The notes under the pieces: generated by a model
Seen by the model: the letters and a program-made list of their open reading frames with translations, nothing else
Database searches by the model: none
What the model was told of the DNA's origin: nothing
Part shown: piece by piece, positions 1 to 7,930 of the stretch
Layout: every line of letters starts with the position of its first letter
Numbering within the stretch: the first letter of the stretch is position 1
IMG/VR virus record: IMGVR_UViG_3300009502_000085
Location: 1-45,254 of that record
DNA: 45,254 bases
Source of the DNA: a virus
Strand: one strand, 5' to 3'
Position numbers and translations under genes: made by a program

Positions 1-48
1 ATGGAAAATCTAATATTTCAACATTTAAAAATTTTATATGGAAAGTAA
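1..48 (+). CDS. possible 3' end of an upstream gene
   Basis: The first frame is open from base 1 and stops with TAA at 46-48, giving 15 residues. It is either the tail of a gene that starts before the window or a chance short frame. The next gene starts 11 bases before this stop, the kind of overlap seen throughout the window, which favours a real gene end. No function can be read from so short a piece. Confidence 0.25.
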   Translation: MENLIFQHLKILYGK

Positions 49-373
49 AGATAAAAACAAATCAAACTTGTTAATAGAAAGGTTCATGACAGAAGAACCT
101 GATGTGCTGGAAAGGGATCTGTTGAAAGCAGGAACTGTTGAATGTCTTGGACACTATCAAAGGTCCTGGGATTCACTAATACCTGTTTATGATAAGATCT
201 CTAATTTCTATTCTGAGATGACGTTTGACAGTGGAGAGATACAATCCCCTCTACAAGATGAGTGGAGTAACAGAATAGGTAGTATTACATGTGCTATTCT
301 TGATGTACATATTGAGGATACCTGGGATGAGATTGTAAAATTTATTGAATGGTATAATAAGGAATATAATTAA
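38..373 (+). CDS. conserved phage hypothetical protein, paralogue of the 5341 gene
   Basis: An acidic soluble protein of 111 residues without a recognised domain. It shares a pattern with the 117-residue product at 5341: an N-terminal LI-x-(R/K)-FM segment, a central SW-x2-L-(I/M)-PV-x2-KI motif, and a C-terminal EDTW-x3-(I/V)-x-FI segment in an amphipathic helix. The two are therefore paralogues about 5 kb apart. The family looks like a small helical accessory protein of the early region; no enzyme motif is visible. The next gene starts 11 bases after its stop, so it is probably co-transcribed with 384. Confidence 0.75.
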   Translation: MESKDKNKSNLLIERFMTEEPDVLERDLLKAGTVECLGHYQRSWDSLIPVYDKISNFYSEMTFDSGEIQSPLQDEWSNRIGSITCAILDVHIEDTWDEIVKFIEWYNKEYN

Positions 374-383
374 AACTAGAACG

Positions 384-1865
384 ATGGAACAACAAAAATT
401 TGAATGCATTAAGAACCTTGTAATGAATGGCACTGGTGCAATAGCTTTCTTTGCAGGAAGTACATATTATGGTACACTTGTAGAGAAAGATTATTATGAG
501 TTGACCAGTGAACTTGGCCCAGGTCATGGAATGCCTCTTGATTCTATGATTGAATATTTTAATATGACATATGTCCTACCTAAAAATTGGTACATCAGAA
601 GCAATAAGGAGATAGATGCTATCTTATGTAAATGGAGAGGATGTGGACATACTGACTCTGCTGAAACAGCTATATTACTTTCTACCAAAATGTGGATGCC
701 TGATAGTCAGTTAAACTTTGTTAAGAGAACAGTTACAAATCTTACAGAAATCACATGGGAACAATTTAAGAAATATGTTCTGAAGGAAGAAGAATTTGTT
801 CTTCCTGAGAAGTGGTGTATTAAATCTGGAGAACCTGAAGTTGCAGAATATTGTAGAGCATATTGGAACCATAAAAGAAGTTATAATACTGATGAGTGTA
901 AGAATGCTTATGCTCATTTTCCACCTTTTGATGGTGGTGTTACAACATCTTATTATATTAAATCAGGATATACAGAAATTACATTTGAACAGTTCAAGAA
1001 ATATGTATTAAAACAAAAGGAGGAAAAAACAGTGGAAAAGAAGATTATTGGCTATAAATTAGTAAAAGAAGAATATAGGGAAGCAGCAGCAAAGATTGCT
1101 AAAGTAACAACATTTACACTTTATAATGATACACATCTTAGTGTTAATTCTGATGCTGAACATTGCTTAAGAAAAGCAGGAGTGCTCAATCTTTGGTTTG
1201 AACCTGTTTATGAAGAGGAAAAGTACAATATTGGAGATTGGATTACCATTACAGATCTTAAACAGTTTGTAAGAGGATGTAGTGCTCTTGGCCGTGGTAC
1301 ATTTCAAGTGATTAAGTATAATGGAAGATATAATAGGGGTCTTACAATACAAGAGGATGGGTTCTTTGTTAAAAAAGGAGAAGATGTTTGGAAGATCAAT
1401 GGTGATTTTGCTGCTGCTACAAAAGAGGAGATATTGGCTGCTAAATATCCTTTCAAATTAGGAGATTGGATTTATGCTGAAAAAGGTTCAAGATTTATAG
1501 ATTATAGAGAGTCTACCAATATTCCAACATTTAAGCTGGGAGAAATAACACCATATGATAATCATAGCGATCTTTGGTTAAGGGCTAAAGTAGGAGATGG
1601 AAATGGTGTGAGAGCTTCTATTTGCAGACTTGCTACAGCTCAGGAAATTGCTAAAGCTACTGTTCCTGTTGTTAATATCAAAGGATGTACAGTTCAATTT
1701 CTTACTGATGGTAAGGTTAAGTTTAGTTGTCAATCTTATGACAAAGAATTCATCCTTACCCTTGTAAATGCCTTAAGGCAGAACGAGTTTGATGCCATTG
1801 ATAATTATGATGGCGAGTCACTCTTTTCAAGATTAGAAGCAATCGAAAAACATCTATTAAAATAG
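384..1865 (+). CDS. modular repeat protein of unknown function
   Basis: 493 residues from ATG 384. An in-frame upstream ATG at 345 would overlap the preceding gene by 29 bases, so 384 is preferred. The protein is built of internal repeats. A unit of about 70 residues, beginning VLP-x2-W-x-I-(R/K)-S and ending EIT-(W/F)-EQFKKYVLK, occurs twice in the first 220 residues. Two later units carry a GDWI motif followed 60-100 residues on by an AT-x2-EI motif. The last 60 residues resemble small phage domains with a C-terminal leucine-rich helix. No catalytic motif, signal peptide or membrane segment is visible. Large modular proteins of this type occur in phages of Bacteroidota; the role is unknown. 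Confidence 0.7.
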   Translation: MEQQKFECIKNLVMNGTGAIAFFAGSTYYGTLVEKDYYELTSELGPGHGMPLDSMIEYFNMTYVLPKNWYIRSNKEIDAILCKWRGCGHTDSAETAILLSTKMWMPDSQLNFVKRTVTNLTEITWEQFKKYVLKEEEFVLPEKWCIKSGEPEVAEYCRAYWNHKRSYNTDECKNAYAHFPPFDGGVTTSYYIKSGYTEITFEQFKKYVLKQKEEKTVEKKIIGYKLVKEEYREAAAKIAKVTTFTLYNDTHLSVNSDAEHCLRKAGVLNLWFEPVYEEEKYNIGDWITITDLKQFVRGCSALGRGTFQVIKYNGRYNRGLTIQEDGFFVKKGEDVWKINGDFAAATKEEILAAKYPFKLGDWIYAEKGSRFIDYRESTNIPTFKLGEITPYDNHSDLWLRAKVGDGNGVRASICRLATAQEIAKATVPVVNIKGCTVQFLTDGKVKFSCQSYDKEFILTLVNALRQNEFDAIDNYDGESLFSRLEAIEKHLLK

Positions 1866-1869
1866 AAAC

Positions 1870-2139
1870 ATGAATAATGTCCTTTTTGATAGTGTTAGTC
1901 GTAAAAACATAGGGGATCATCTCTTTGATTATCAATTAGAACTAGTTGATAAGAAAAGGGTTGATACCCTTGATGTTGAGAACTGGAGGTTCACTTGGAC
2001 CCTCACCAGGAATCAATATGATATCTACAGGGATTATACAATTAAATTTTGTAAAAAGACCTTTAGATGTAACAGACAGAAAGCTGTTGGTATGTTTGAG
2101 TGGTTTTATAAAGAATTTGGGCTGAGGATAAAAAACTGA
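1870..2139 (+). CDS. small conserved phage protein
   Basis: 89 residues, rich in aromatic and basic residues, with the segment WRFTWTLTRNQYDIYRDYTI in the middle and a basic CKKTFRCNR stretch near the end. No known domain is recognised. The gene starts four bases after the preceding stop and ends eight bases before an HNH homing endonuclease, so it may be the gene beside which that endonuclease inserted. Confidence 0.65.
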   Translation: MNNVLFDSVSRKNIGDHLFDYQLELVDKKRVDTLDVENWRFTWTLTRNQYDIYRDYTIKFCKKTFRCNRQKAVGMFEWFYKEFGLRIKN

Positions 2140-2147
2140 TTATCAAT

Positions 2148-2807
2148 ATGTTGTACTATACTTGTGATGTATGTAATTGCACTAAATCATCTACTGAGTT
2201 TAGAAGTCTTAACAAATGTAAATCTTGTAGAGAGTTATATTTAAAAGCTTATAGAAAACAATATTATCAACTTAATAAAGATAAACTGGATAAGATTAAT
2301 CGAGGATGGACTATAAACAATCCAGAAAAAGCTGATAATATAGCTAAGAAAACAATATTGAAAAATAAAGAAAAGCGTTATAAAAAGAGTAGAGAGTATC
2401 ATAAGTTAAATAGATCACAAATTAGTAAGAAAGAAGTAGAGAGAATAAATAGTGATATCAATTTTAAAATATTGAAAAGATTAAGAACTCGACTTTATGT
2501 ATCTATAAAATCAAAAGGTTCTATAAAACATAAATCTACAAAACAATTGTTAGGATGTAATATTTTAGAGTTAAAATCTTATTTAGAATCAAAATTCCTT
2601 CCAACAATGACATGGGAAAATTATGGAAGATGTTGGCATATTGACCACATAGTTCCTTGTTCGTCTTTTGATTTAACTCAAAAAGAAGAACAGGAAAGAT
2701 GCTATAACTATACAAATCTTCAACCATTATTTGCATTCACAACAGTCATTGATGGTATTGAATATATTGGTAATGTAAACAAAGGAGATAAATTAATTAA
2801 AGACTAG
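2148..2807 (+). CDS. HNH homing endonuclease
   Basis: 219 residues. The N-terminus has a zinc-ribbon-like pair of Cys motifs (CDVC near residue 6, then CKSC near residue 25). A long basic helical linker follows, then a C-terminal HNH core with HIDHIVP and YTNLQPL, the usual active-site signature of phage HNH endonucleases. The last 25 residues depart from the usual short NL-x-K-x-K ending and include a V-x-DG-x-EYIGNV insertion, so the 3' end may be recombined. It is flanked by unrelated small genes in the same direction and is probably free-standing, cutting related genomes that lack it. Confidence 0.85.
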   Translation: MLYYTCDVCNCTKSSTEFRSLNKCKSCRELYLKAYRKQYYQLNKDKLDKINRGWTINNPEKADNIAKKTILKNKEKRYKKSREYHKLNRSQISKKEVERINSDINFKILKRLRTRLYVSIKSKGSIKHKSTKQLLGCNILELKSYLESKFLPTMTWENYGRCWHIDHIVPCSSFDLTQKEEQERCYNYTNLQPLFAFTTVIDGIEYIGNVNKGDKLIKD

Positions 2808-2811
2808 AATT

Positions 2812-3381
2812 ATGGGAGCTGTAAATTTTATCGAGAAAGTAAGAGCAAAGAGCATGTATGAAGCTTATAAAAAAGCTAAAGAAGATGCTGAAGAAGAATA
2901 TGGACATGAACAGGGATACTCTGGAGCTATAAACTCTGCAAATAGTCCTAAAGATGTTACAGAGCATTATAAGAATTCCAAACTATCTCTTCCTAAGTAT
3001 ATAGATGATATGCTTGAGAAGGCTGGTAAGAGGGATTGTTTTGGCATCTGTATCGAGAAACCTGTAGCTAACACCAACAAGAGTAAGGCTAAAGTTGAAC
3101 ATGTTGTTGTTAAAGGAACAACCAAATGGATCCTGCAATATTGCGTATATGAAGGATCTGTTATAGGACTATTGGAAGATTCACAGCTTAAAACATTCCC
3201 TACAAAGGGACTAGCTGTAAGTTTTGCAAAGGCTCATACAGAGAAGACAGGAAGACGTACTACCATTATAATGGAGAAGCACGTTGACAAAGGATCTGCT
3301 GTTGTAGCCAGGATCTCTTATAAGAAGAGTACTCATGAGAAAGATGGACTGTATTGTTTATTTGGCATAGCACCAGATTGA
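2812..3381 (+). CDS. conserved phage hypothetical protein
   Basis: 189 residues. The N-terminal 40 residues form a charged helix (EKVRAKSMYEAYKKAKEDAE) followed by a GYSGAINS motif that recurs in uncharacterised phage proteins. The C-terminal half is predicted alpha/beta and basic. No catalytic residues can be assigned. It begins four bases after the HNH gene and is followed one base later by the next gene, so it belongs to the same operon. Confidence 0.65.
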   Translation: MGAVNFIEKVRAKSMYEAYKKAKEDAEEEYGHEQGYSGAINSANSPKDVTEHYKNSKLSLPKYIDDMLEKAGKRDCFGICIEKPVANTNKSKAKVEHVVVKGTTKWILQYCVYEGSVIGLLEDSQLKTFPTKGLAVSFAKAHTEKTGRRTTIIMEKHVDKGSAVVARISYKKSTHEKDGLYCLFGIAPD

Positions 3382-3382
3382 T

Positions 3383-3799
3383 ATGAATCTATACTTAGCT
3401 GTTGATAAAGATAAATCTGAGTGGATTTTCTTAGGAAATCCTAAACGTGAAGTTATTGTATGGATCCAAAGTGATAGAGGAGCCACAATACCTTTACCAA
3501 AAGGTTCAATAGAAAGATTGATTGAGCGTAAAATTACTTGGAAAGATAATGCTATATTCTTTGGAAAGGTAAAAATTGATGATAGATCATACGATAACGA
3601 ACCAAGTTATGATAAAAATAAGATAGCACTTCTTATAGATATGATTAACACTATGCAAGATTATATTAATCTTCTAGGTAAAGAATTGGATGATTGTGCT
3701 GTTATGTTATCAGTACATGGATGGCAGTCTAAAAGAGTACAGGAAGGAATTGATATAAGAAACAAGATGAATGAAATTAATAATAAATTAAAACAATGA
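3383..3799 (+). CDS. hypothetical protein
   Basis: 138 residues, soluble. The N-terminal half (to about residue 65) appears to be a beta-rich domain. The C-terminal 60 residues form a helical hairpin with coiled-coil character, ending in a Lys/Asn-rich tail. No family is recognised. The ATG lies one base after the preceding stop and the stop overlaps the next start, so translational coupling is likely. Confidence 0.65.
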   Translation: MNLYLAVDKDKSEWIFLGNPKREVIVWIQSDRGATIPLPKGSIERLIERKITWKDNAIFFGKVKIDDRSYDNEPSYDKNKIALLIDMINTMQDYINLLGKELDDCAVMLSVHGWQSKRVQEGIDIRNKMNEINNKLKQ

Positions 3800-4002
3800 T
3801 TCAACCAGGAGAAAAATTTGAAGTAAATGGTATAACCCTTGAGGCTGTAACCACTACAAAAGAGTTAGGATGCTTAGAATGTGAATTCCTCGTAACAGAC
3901 GCTAAAGGAATGGCAATGGGTTGTGGAGATCCGTTACATGATCATGATTGTTTTGATGATGATAAAGATCTCTTTGTAATCTTTAAAGAAGTAACAGAAT
4001 GA
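3796..4002 (+). CDS. small Cys/His-containing acidic protein
   Basis: 68 residues. The C-terminal half has four cysteines (CLEC, then single Cys residues) and a GDPLHDHDCFDDD segment, a possible metal-binding site. The protein is acidic and has no membrane segment. It starts with ATGA overlapping the previous stop. The possible metal site is an inference from Cys/His spacing only. Confidence 0.6.
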   Translation: MIQPGEKFEVNGITLEAVTTTKELGCLECEFLVTDAKGMAMGCGDPLHDHDCFDDDKDLFVIFKEVTE

Positions 4003-4039
4003 GAGCAATTAATTTCAGAAAAGTTAAAAATTGTAGCAA

Positions 4040-4249
4040 ATGACAGAGAAGATAAGTACAATGGAAACTCCAAGTTTTTCAGAGGAAGACGATAGAATTC
4101 CTGAGATGGATAAAATGTGGCTGTTGGAGAAAGAACAGGAAATGTTTGTCGAATGGCAGATGCAAGAAGATAAACTTCCTGCTAGATTAGAATTAACAAT
4201 GCCTAAACTTGAACCACATGAAGTGGAATCTGACACCCTTCCATTTTAG
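4040..4249 (+). CDS. small acidic helical protein
   Basis: 69 residues, very rich in Glu and Met. The central part is probably one long amphipathic helix (residues 18-45). No recognised family. Its 3' end overlaps the next frame by about 40 bases, more than usual here, so either its stop or the following start may be misplaced. Confidence 0.5.
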   Translation: MTEKISTMETPSFSEEDDRIPEMDKMWLLEKEQEMFVEWQMQEDKLPARLELTMPKLEPHEVESDTLPF

Positions 4250-4847
4250 GGAACTGATTGTAAAATCATATTCTCTGGATCATATATTTCTGTTGAAGAT
4301 GATACATGAGCAGCTTGATCTTTTACCTCTTATGACAGAGAGTGCAAAGATCACTGCTCTTGTACAGAGTCTTAATAGAAAAGGTTTGATTACAGATGAT
4401 GGATCTAAACTCACTACGTTAGGTCTTGAACTACTGGTCTTTATGGATTCTAAAGAACCTAGAAAGATTGAGAGAAAGAAAACAGACTCTTCTAAATTTG
4501 AAGAATGGTGGAAAGAGTTCCCATCAACTGATACTTTTGAATATAAAGGTAAGTTGTTTTCAGGTTGTCGAAATTTAAGACAAGGTAAAGATGACTGTCG
4601 TATCAAATTTGATAAGATTTTATTAGAAGGAGAACATTCAGCTCAGATTTTAATAGATGCCTTGAAATTTGACATATTGAATAAAAGAGAAAATTCTCTT
4701 AAAACAGGAATCAATAAACTTACATATTTACAAAATAGTTTAACTTATCTGAATCAACGTAGTTATGAAGGATCTATAGATCTAATACAACAAGGAATAG
4801 TAATTGACGGATCTTCTGAAAATTGTAGATCTGGAACAGATATTTAA
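4209..4847 (+). CDS. probable winged-helix DNA-binding protein
   Basis: 212 residues. An alternative start at 4218 would shorten the overlap with the upstream gene. Residues 10-80 contain a YSLDHIFLLKMI helix, a second helix with an I-x-ALVQ-x-LNRKGLI segment, and a TTLG-x-ELL turn, reminiscent of the winged-helix domains of phage replication or regulator proteins. Residues 95-175 contain EEWWKEFP and a CR-x2-KFD helix region, similar in style to the C-terminal part of some phage replisome-organiser proteins. No catalytic motif. The function is inferred from fold-like features alone. Confidence 0.5.
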   Translation: MNHMKWNLTPFHFRELIVKSYSLDHIFLLKMIHEQLDLLPLMTESAKITALVQSLNRKGLITDDGSKLTTLGLELLVFMDSKEPRKIERKKTDSSKFEEWWKEFPSTDTFEYKGKLFSGCRNLRQGKDDCRIKFDKILLEGEHSAQILIDALKFDILNKRENSLKTGINKLTYLQNSLTYLNQRSYEGSIDLIQQGIVIDGSSENCRSGTDI

Positions 4848-4898
4848 AATTAGTGACATGTTTTCCACACAAAATTTATAAAAATAAAGTAAGTACAT

Positions 4899-5078
4899 AT
4901 GAAAAAGATTAAGACAACAATCATTGTTACCTGTACACAGGAATACTATGATAAGTATTATCCAAAACTACAAGCTGAAATTACTTCTGGAGAAGTTAAG
5001 AAGAAATTTACTACAGAGCATGATAAGAAAGATGGAGTGATAGATGCTGAAATAACCATTGAAGACATAACAGAATGA
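4899..5078 (+). CDS. small hypothetical protein (59 aa)
   Basis: A 59-residue frame from ATG 4899 to TGA 5076-5078. The start is preceded by about 50 non-coding AT-rich bases, and the stop overlaps the next start as ATGA, so coupling supports it being real. The protein begins MKKIKTTIIVTC and has a charged middle and acidic end, suggesting a small beta-alpha-beta fold. No homology is recognised. Confidence 0.6.
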   Translation: MKKIKTTIIVTCTQEYYDKYYPKLQAEITSGEVKKKFTTEHDKKDGVIDAEITIEDITE

Positions 5079-5344
5079 AAAAGCCAACATTTACAGATGT
5101 AGGAGTGGTGATGATGATTGTCACACCTATCCTGGGATTAGTATTTAGTATTTGGGCATTCAATAAACTAACTGATGACGTTGGTTCATATACCAAAGAG
5201 TATAAAGACTCTCTTGGTACTAAAATTGTCCTTGCTGGAGACACACTCACTATTGTAGATTATTCAATTGTTAAACGTACAGTGATATTATCTAATACAC
5301 AGAGTATTTCTTTTGAATTTTACAAGAAAATAAAACTGAAATGA
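5075..5344 (+). CDS. small membrane-anchored protein
   Basis: 89 residues with one hydrophobic segment at about residues 9-30 (VGVVMMIVTPILGLVFSIWA), followed by a soluble C-terminal domain of about 55 residues predicted beta-rich. The basic N-terminus suggests N-in topology. A single-pass inner-membrane protein encoded in the early region could act in takeover or exclusion, but that is only a guess. Both ends overlap neighbouring genes by four bases. Confidence 0.6.
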   Translation: MKKPTFTDVGVVMMIVTPILGLVFSIWAFNKLTDDVGSYTKEYKDSLGTKIVLAGDTLTIVDYSIVKRTVILSNTQSISFEFYKKIKLK

Positions 5345-5694
5345 CACAAGAAGAAGTTATAAGAGGCAATGTATTAATTGCCAAGTTCATGCAACTTAAG
5401 AAAAAGCCACTTGCTAAAGGATTATTTCAAGAACAATATCAACATTGCTTCTCAAACCAAGGATTTAACAAGTGGATAAATGAGGAAATGCTAAAATTTC
5501 ATTATTCCTGGAACTGGTTAATGCCAGTGGTGAGAAAGATTGTAGAATATGCTTGTGATGATGATCACCAGGATGTATTTCTTTCTGACGAATATTCATC
5601 AGTGCTGGAGACAGTACCTATGGCTATTGTTGAAGATACATGGAAAGTAGTAATTGAATTTATAAAATACATCAATGATAAAAGTAATACTTGA
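5341..5694 (+). CDS. conserved phage hypothetical protein, paralogue of the 38 gene
   Basis: 117 residues. It shares the SW-x2-LMPVV-x-KI motif (about residues 59-71) and the IVEDTWKVVIEFI helix near the C-terminus with the 111-residue protein at 38. The family has only helical and acidic features. The duplicated copy sits among single-copy small genes, so the two copies probably diverged in role. It overlaps the next gene by 20 bases. Confidence 0.75.
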   Translation: MTQEEVIRGNVLIAKFMQLKKKPLAKGLFQEQYQHCFSNQGFNKWINEEMLKFHYSWNWLMPVVRKIVEYACDDDHQDVFLSDEYSSVLETVPMAIVEDTWKVVIEFIKYINDKSNT

Positions 5695-5893
5695 AGTGAA
5701 AGGGGGAATAGTCAACAATGTAATTGCTGATGGTCCTATAGAATACGTATTGGTGGATTGGGATAATCTTGAGGCAGGAGATGAGTTTCCTACAGAAGAA
5801 GATTTCAGAGGATGTCAACTTACAAGTGATATTGAAGGATCTCTTACAGGATTACGAATTGATAACATTTTAAAGAATGGAGAAGATGTATAA
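5675..5893 (+). CDS. small acidic hypothetical protein
   Basis: 72 residues, acidic, probably an all-beta small domain (alternating hydrophobic residues in the first 30). It starts inside the 3' end of the preceding gene and overlaps the next small gene by eight bases. No function can be assigned. Confidence 0.55.
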   Translation: MIKVILEVKGGIVNNVIADGPIEYVLVDWDNLEAGDEFPTEEDFRGCQLTSDIEGSLTGLRIDNILKNGEDV

Positions 5894-6053
5894 ATTCTAT
5901 AAGTTACTCGGTAATGGCAAATGGAAATATGCTGACACGTTTAACAGCACCCTTGATCCTAACTATCATGCATACATCAACTGGTGCAGGGATAATGGGA
6001 TCAAGTGGAAGCTGATACGTGTATTTGATAACAAAATAATGTTTGAAGGTTAA
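5886..6053 (+). CDS. small hypothetical protein (55 aa)
   Basis: A 55-residue frame from ATG 5886 to TAA 6051-6053. It is rich in aromatic residues (W-x-Y, NYHAYINWC, KWKLIRVF), a composition expected of a real small protein rather than a chance frame. It fills what would otherwise be a gap between tightly packed genes. Function unknown. Confidence 0.55.
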   Translation: MYKFYKLLGNGKWKYADTFNSTLDPNYHAYINWCRDNGIKWKLIRVFDNKIMFEG

Positions 6054-6057
6054 AACT

Positions 6058-6288
6058 ATGAAAATCACAATCGAAACAAACGAAAGGATATTCCTTATTC
6101 ATTTAGAAGGATGGGAAGACCAAGATTATTTTTGTAATCTTTCTCAGATACCTGAATTACTTCAGTTCAAGACTTTTAATTATCCGCCTAAAATTTATCA
6201 TTATTGGAACAAAAAGTTTCAGCGGGTTAGCAAGAAAGAGCTTAATTCATTTTTTGAGGCAAATCAAATTAAATATCAAATCAAATGA
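6058..6288 (+). CDS. small hypothetical protein
   Basis: 76 residues from ATG 6058. An upstream in-frame TTG is less likely as start because it lies inside the preceding gene. The N-terminus MKITIETNERIFLIHLEGW looks like a beta-hairpin; the C-terminal half is aromatic and basic. It overlaps the next start as ATGA. No family recognised. Confidence 0.55.
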   Translation: MKITIETNERIFLIHLEGWEDQDYFCNLSQIPELLQFKTFNYPPKIYHYWNKKFQRVSKKELNSFFEANQIKYQIK

Positions 6289-6551
6289 GAAACCCTAAAC
6301 TATTAGGCTTATTAAGGAAAGGATGTAGTATTACTTTCCCTTCAGGGTTAGTCCTGAGACAGGTTATGCAGGACGATGTCATTGAAGTAGGAGTACAAGG
6401 ATACGACAAAGAAGATTTTGTTAGTATCGATGGTTATCCTCTTAATGAGAAAGGGCTTGAAGAAGCTTTGCAATATGAGGAGTTCTATGCTAGTAGATAC
6501 GAAGATGAGGAGAGACTTAAACTTGAAGAACGAGAGGAGGAAATGCAATGA
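6285..6551 (+). CDS. small hypothetical protein with charged C-terminal helix
   Basis: 88 residues. Residues 1-60 look like a small beta domain (TFPSGLVLRQVMQDDVIEV). Residues 62-88 form a Glu/Arg-rich helix. The gene is coupled by ATGA overlaps on both sides. No function assigned. Confidence 0.6.
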   Translation: MRNPKLLGLLRKGCSITFPSGLVLRQVMQDDVIEVGVQGYDKEDFVSIDGYPLNEKGLEEALQYEEFYASRYEDEERLKLEEREEEMQ

Positions 6552-6694
6552 AGAGATTTATATTTACACTTCATTTAATTGGATTAGGTGATGACATTGA
6601 CGAAGCTTGGAGAGATGCAGTTGAAGCTACTGCTTTAGATAATGATCCACCACCTATTGATTTCAAAGTAGAGGAGGACGATGACGATGAGTAA
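6548..6694 (+). CDS. small acidic-tailed protein (48 aa)
   Basis: 48 residues from ATG 6548 to TAA 6692-6694, with a DIDEAWRDAVEATAL helix and a tail of five acidic residues. The pattern of a short beta strand, an E-A-W-x-D-A-V-E helix and an acidic end resembles small phage proteins of unknown function. It overlaps the previous gene by ATGA and the helicase start by eight or fourteen bases. Confidence 0.6.
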   Translation: MKRFIFTLHLIGLGDDIDEAWRDAVEATALDNDPPPIDFKVEEDDDDE

Positions 6695-7763
6695 TTTCGA
6701 AGAGCTGGAGAAAGAGATTCAATATGGTATGGCTGGCAGGAATAGTGGTATTCCTATGGGCTTTGACAGATTGAATCGATTTATAGGAATCAGAAAGAGA
6801 ATGTATACCCTCATTGGGGGTATGACAGGCTCTGGTAAAACTTCTTTCCTTGATGATGCTTATGTTTTGAATCCTTATGATTGGTTTATTTCCAAGGAAA
6901 ACATTACAAACATCAAGCTAAAGATCATTTATCGTTCTATGGAGCGAAGCAGGATCTATAAGCTTGCCAAGTGGACTTCAAGGAGGATATTCCTGGACCA
7001 GGGAATACTTATTCCTATGAATAGACTATTGAGTTGGAATAAGGATAATAAACTATCTTTGGATGAGCATGATCTGTTTCTCACTGTAAAAGATTATATC
7101 GATGGGCTCGAAGAGGTTATTACAATTATTGATGGACCAGAGAATCCTATTGGTATTGCCAAGCAATTGAAAGAGCATGCACTGGCTAATGGTAAGATTG
7201 AAGACTTGGATGAGTATAACAAGATTTATATTGAGAATGATCCAAACACAATTACCCTTGTGATCATTGACACTATGAACCTTCTGAAACTTACCAAAGA
7301 TCTTACCAGCAAGAAGGCAGCAATAGATAAGATGTCTGATGAGCTTAGGCACTTCAGGGATTTTTATGGAATGTCACCAGTGGTAGTCTCTCAGTTTAAT
7401 AGGGAGATTGGTAATATCCATCGACTTAAACAAGGAGATGTTGAACCACAACTTGAAGATTTCAAAGAGAGTGGTCAAACGCAGGATGATGCTGATGTGG
7501 TAATTACATTATTTGATCCTTCGAGGTATGCAAGTGTACAAGATAAGTCTGGATATAAAGTTGATAAATTTACAGACGAGTATGGTGCAAACTACTTCAG
7601 AAGTCTTAGGGTTAATAAGAATTCCTATGGAGAAGACAACATCAGGATTGGTATGGCCTTTATGGGTCAGATAGGGTTGTTTAAAGAGTTGCCTAAGAAA
7701 ACAAAGATCACAGAGGCAACCTATAGTAGTATTTTAGACAAAAGTTACTTTTTAAAAATATAA
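6687..7763 (+). CDS. DnaB-like replicative helicase (RecA-fold ATPase)
   Basis: 358 residues. ATG 6687 is chosen because an AGGAGG at 6672-6677 is nine bases upstream; ATG 6681 is only three bases from it. The protein has a RecA-type ATPase core: Walker A GGMTGSGKT at residues 44-52, a hydrophobic Walker B strand ending in IID (TLVIIDTMNLL, about residues 190-200), and a VVVSQFNRE sensor motif about 45 residues later. These are features of the C-terminal domain of DnaB and phage gp41-type helicases, which unwind DNA at the fork. The N-terminal primase-interaction domain of full-length DnaB is absent, as in several phage versions. The primase lies 6.3 kb downstream in the same operon. Confidence 0.8.
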   Translation: MSNFEELEKEIQYGMAGRNSGIPMGFDRLNRFIGIRKRMYTLIGGMTGSGKTSFLDDAYVLNPYDWFISKENITNIKLKIIYRSMERSRIYKLAKWTSRRIFLDQGILIPMNRLLSWNKDNKLSLDEHDLFLTVKDYIDGLEEVITIIDGPENPIGIAKQLKEHALANGKIEDLDEYNKIYIENDPNTITLVIIDTMNLLKLTKDLTSKKAAIDKMSDELRHFRDFYGMSPVVVSQFNREIGNIHRLKQGDVEPQLEDFKESGQTQDDADVVITLFDPSRYASVQDKSGYKVDKFTDEYGANYFRSLRVNKNSYGEDNIRIGMAFMGQIGLFKELPKKTKITEATYSSILDKSYFLKI

Positions 7764-7765
7764 TT

Positions 7766-7930
7766 ATGGAATTTCAATGGCTTAGTGAATTCCCACGCAA
7801 AAATCGTGGATGGTATTGGGAGATAGAACTTATTCCCCACATTTCAATTGTTAATAATCCTGACGAAGGATTTGCAATAGGCATAGGATGGTTATTCTGG
7901 ACAGCTGCATTATTTATTGATTTAGAATAA
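7766..7930 (+). CDS. small hypothetical protein (54 aa)
   Basis: 54 residues from ATG 7766 to TAA 7928-7930, immediately after the helicase and overlapping the next start by one base. It is Trp-rich (six Trp) and ends with a hydrophobic stretch GWLFWTAALFIDLE. It is probably a small folded protein or a peripheral membrane peptide. No function is recognised. Confidence 0.55.
   Translation: MEFQWLSEFPRKNRGWYWEIELIPHISIVNNPDEGFAIGIGWLFWTAALFIDLE

Noticed and set aside
3999-4043. A 14-codon frame between 3999 and 4043 with ATGA overlaps on both sides
   Set aside because: Too short to support as a gene, although the coupling pattern is suggestive.
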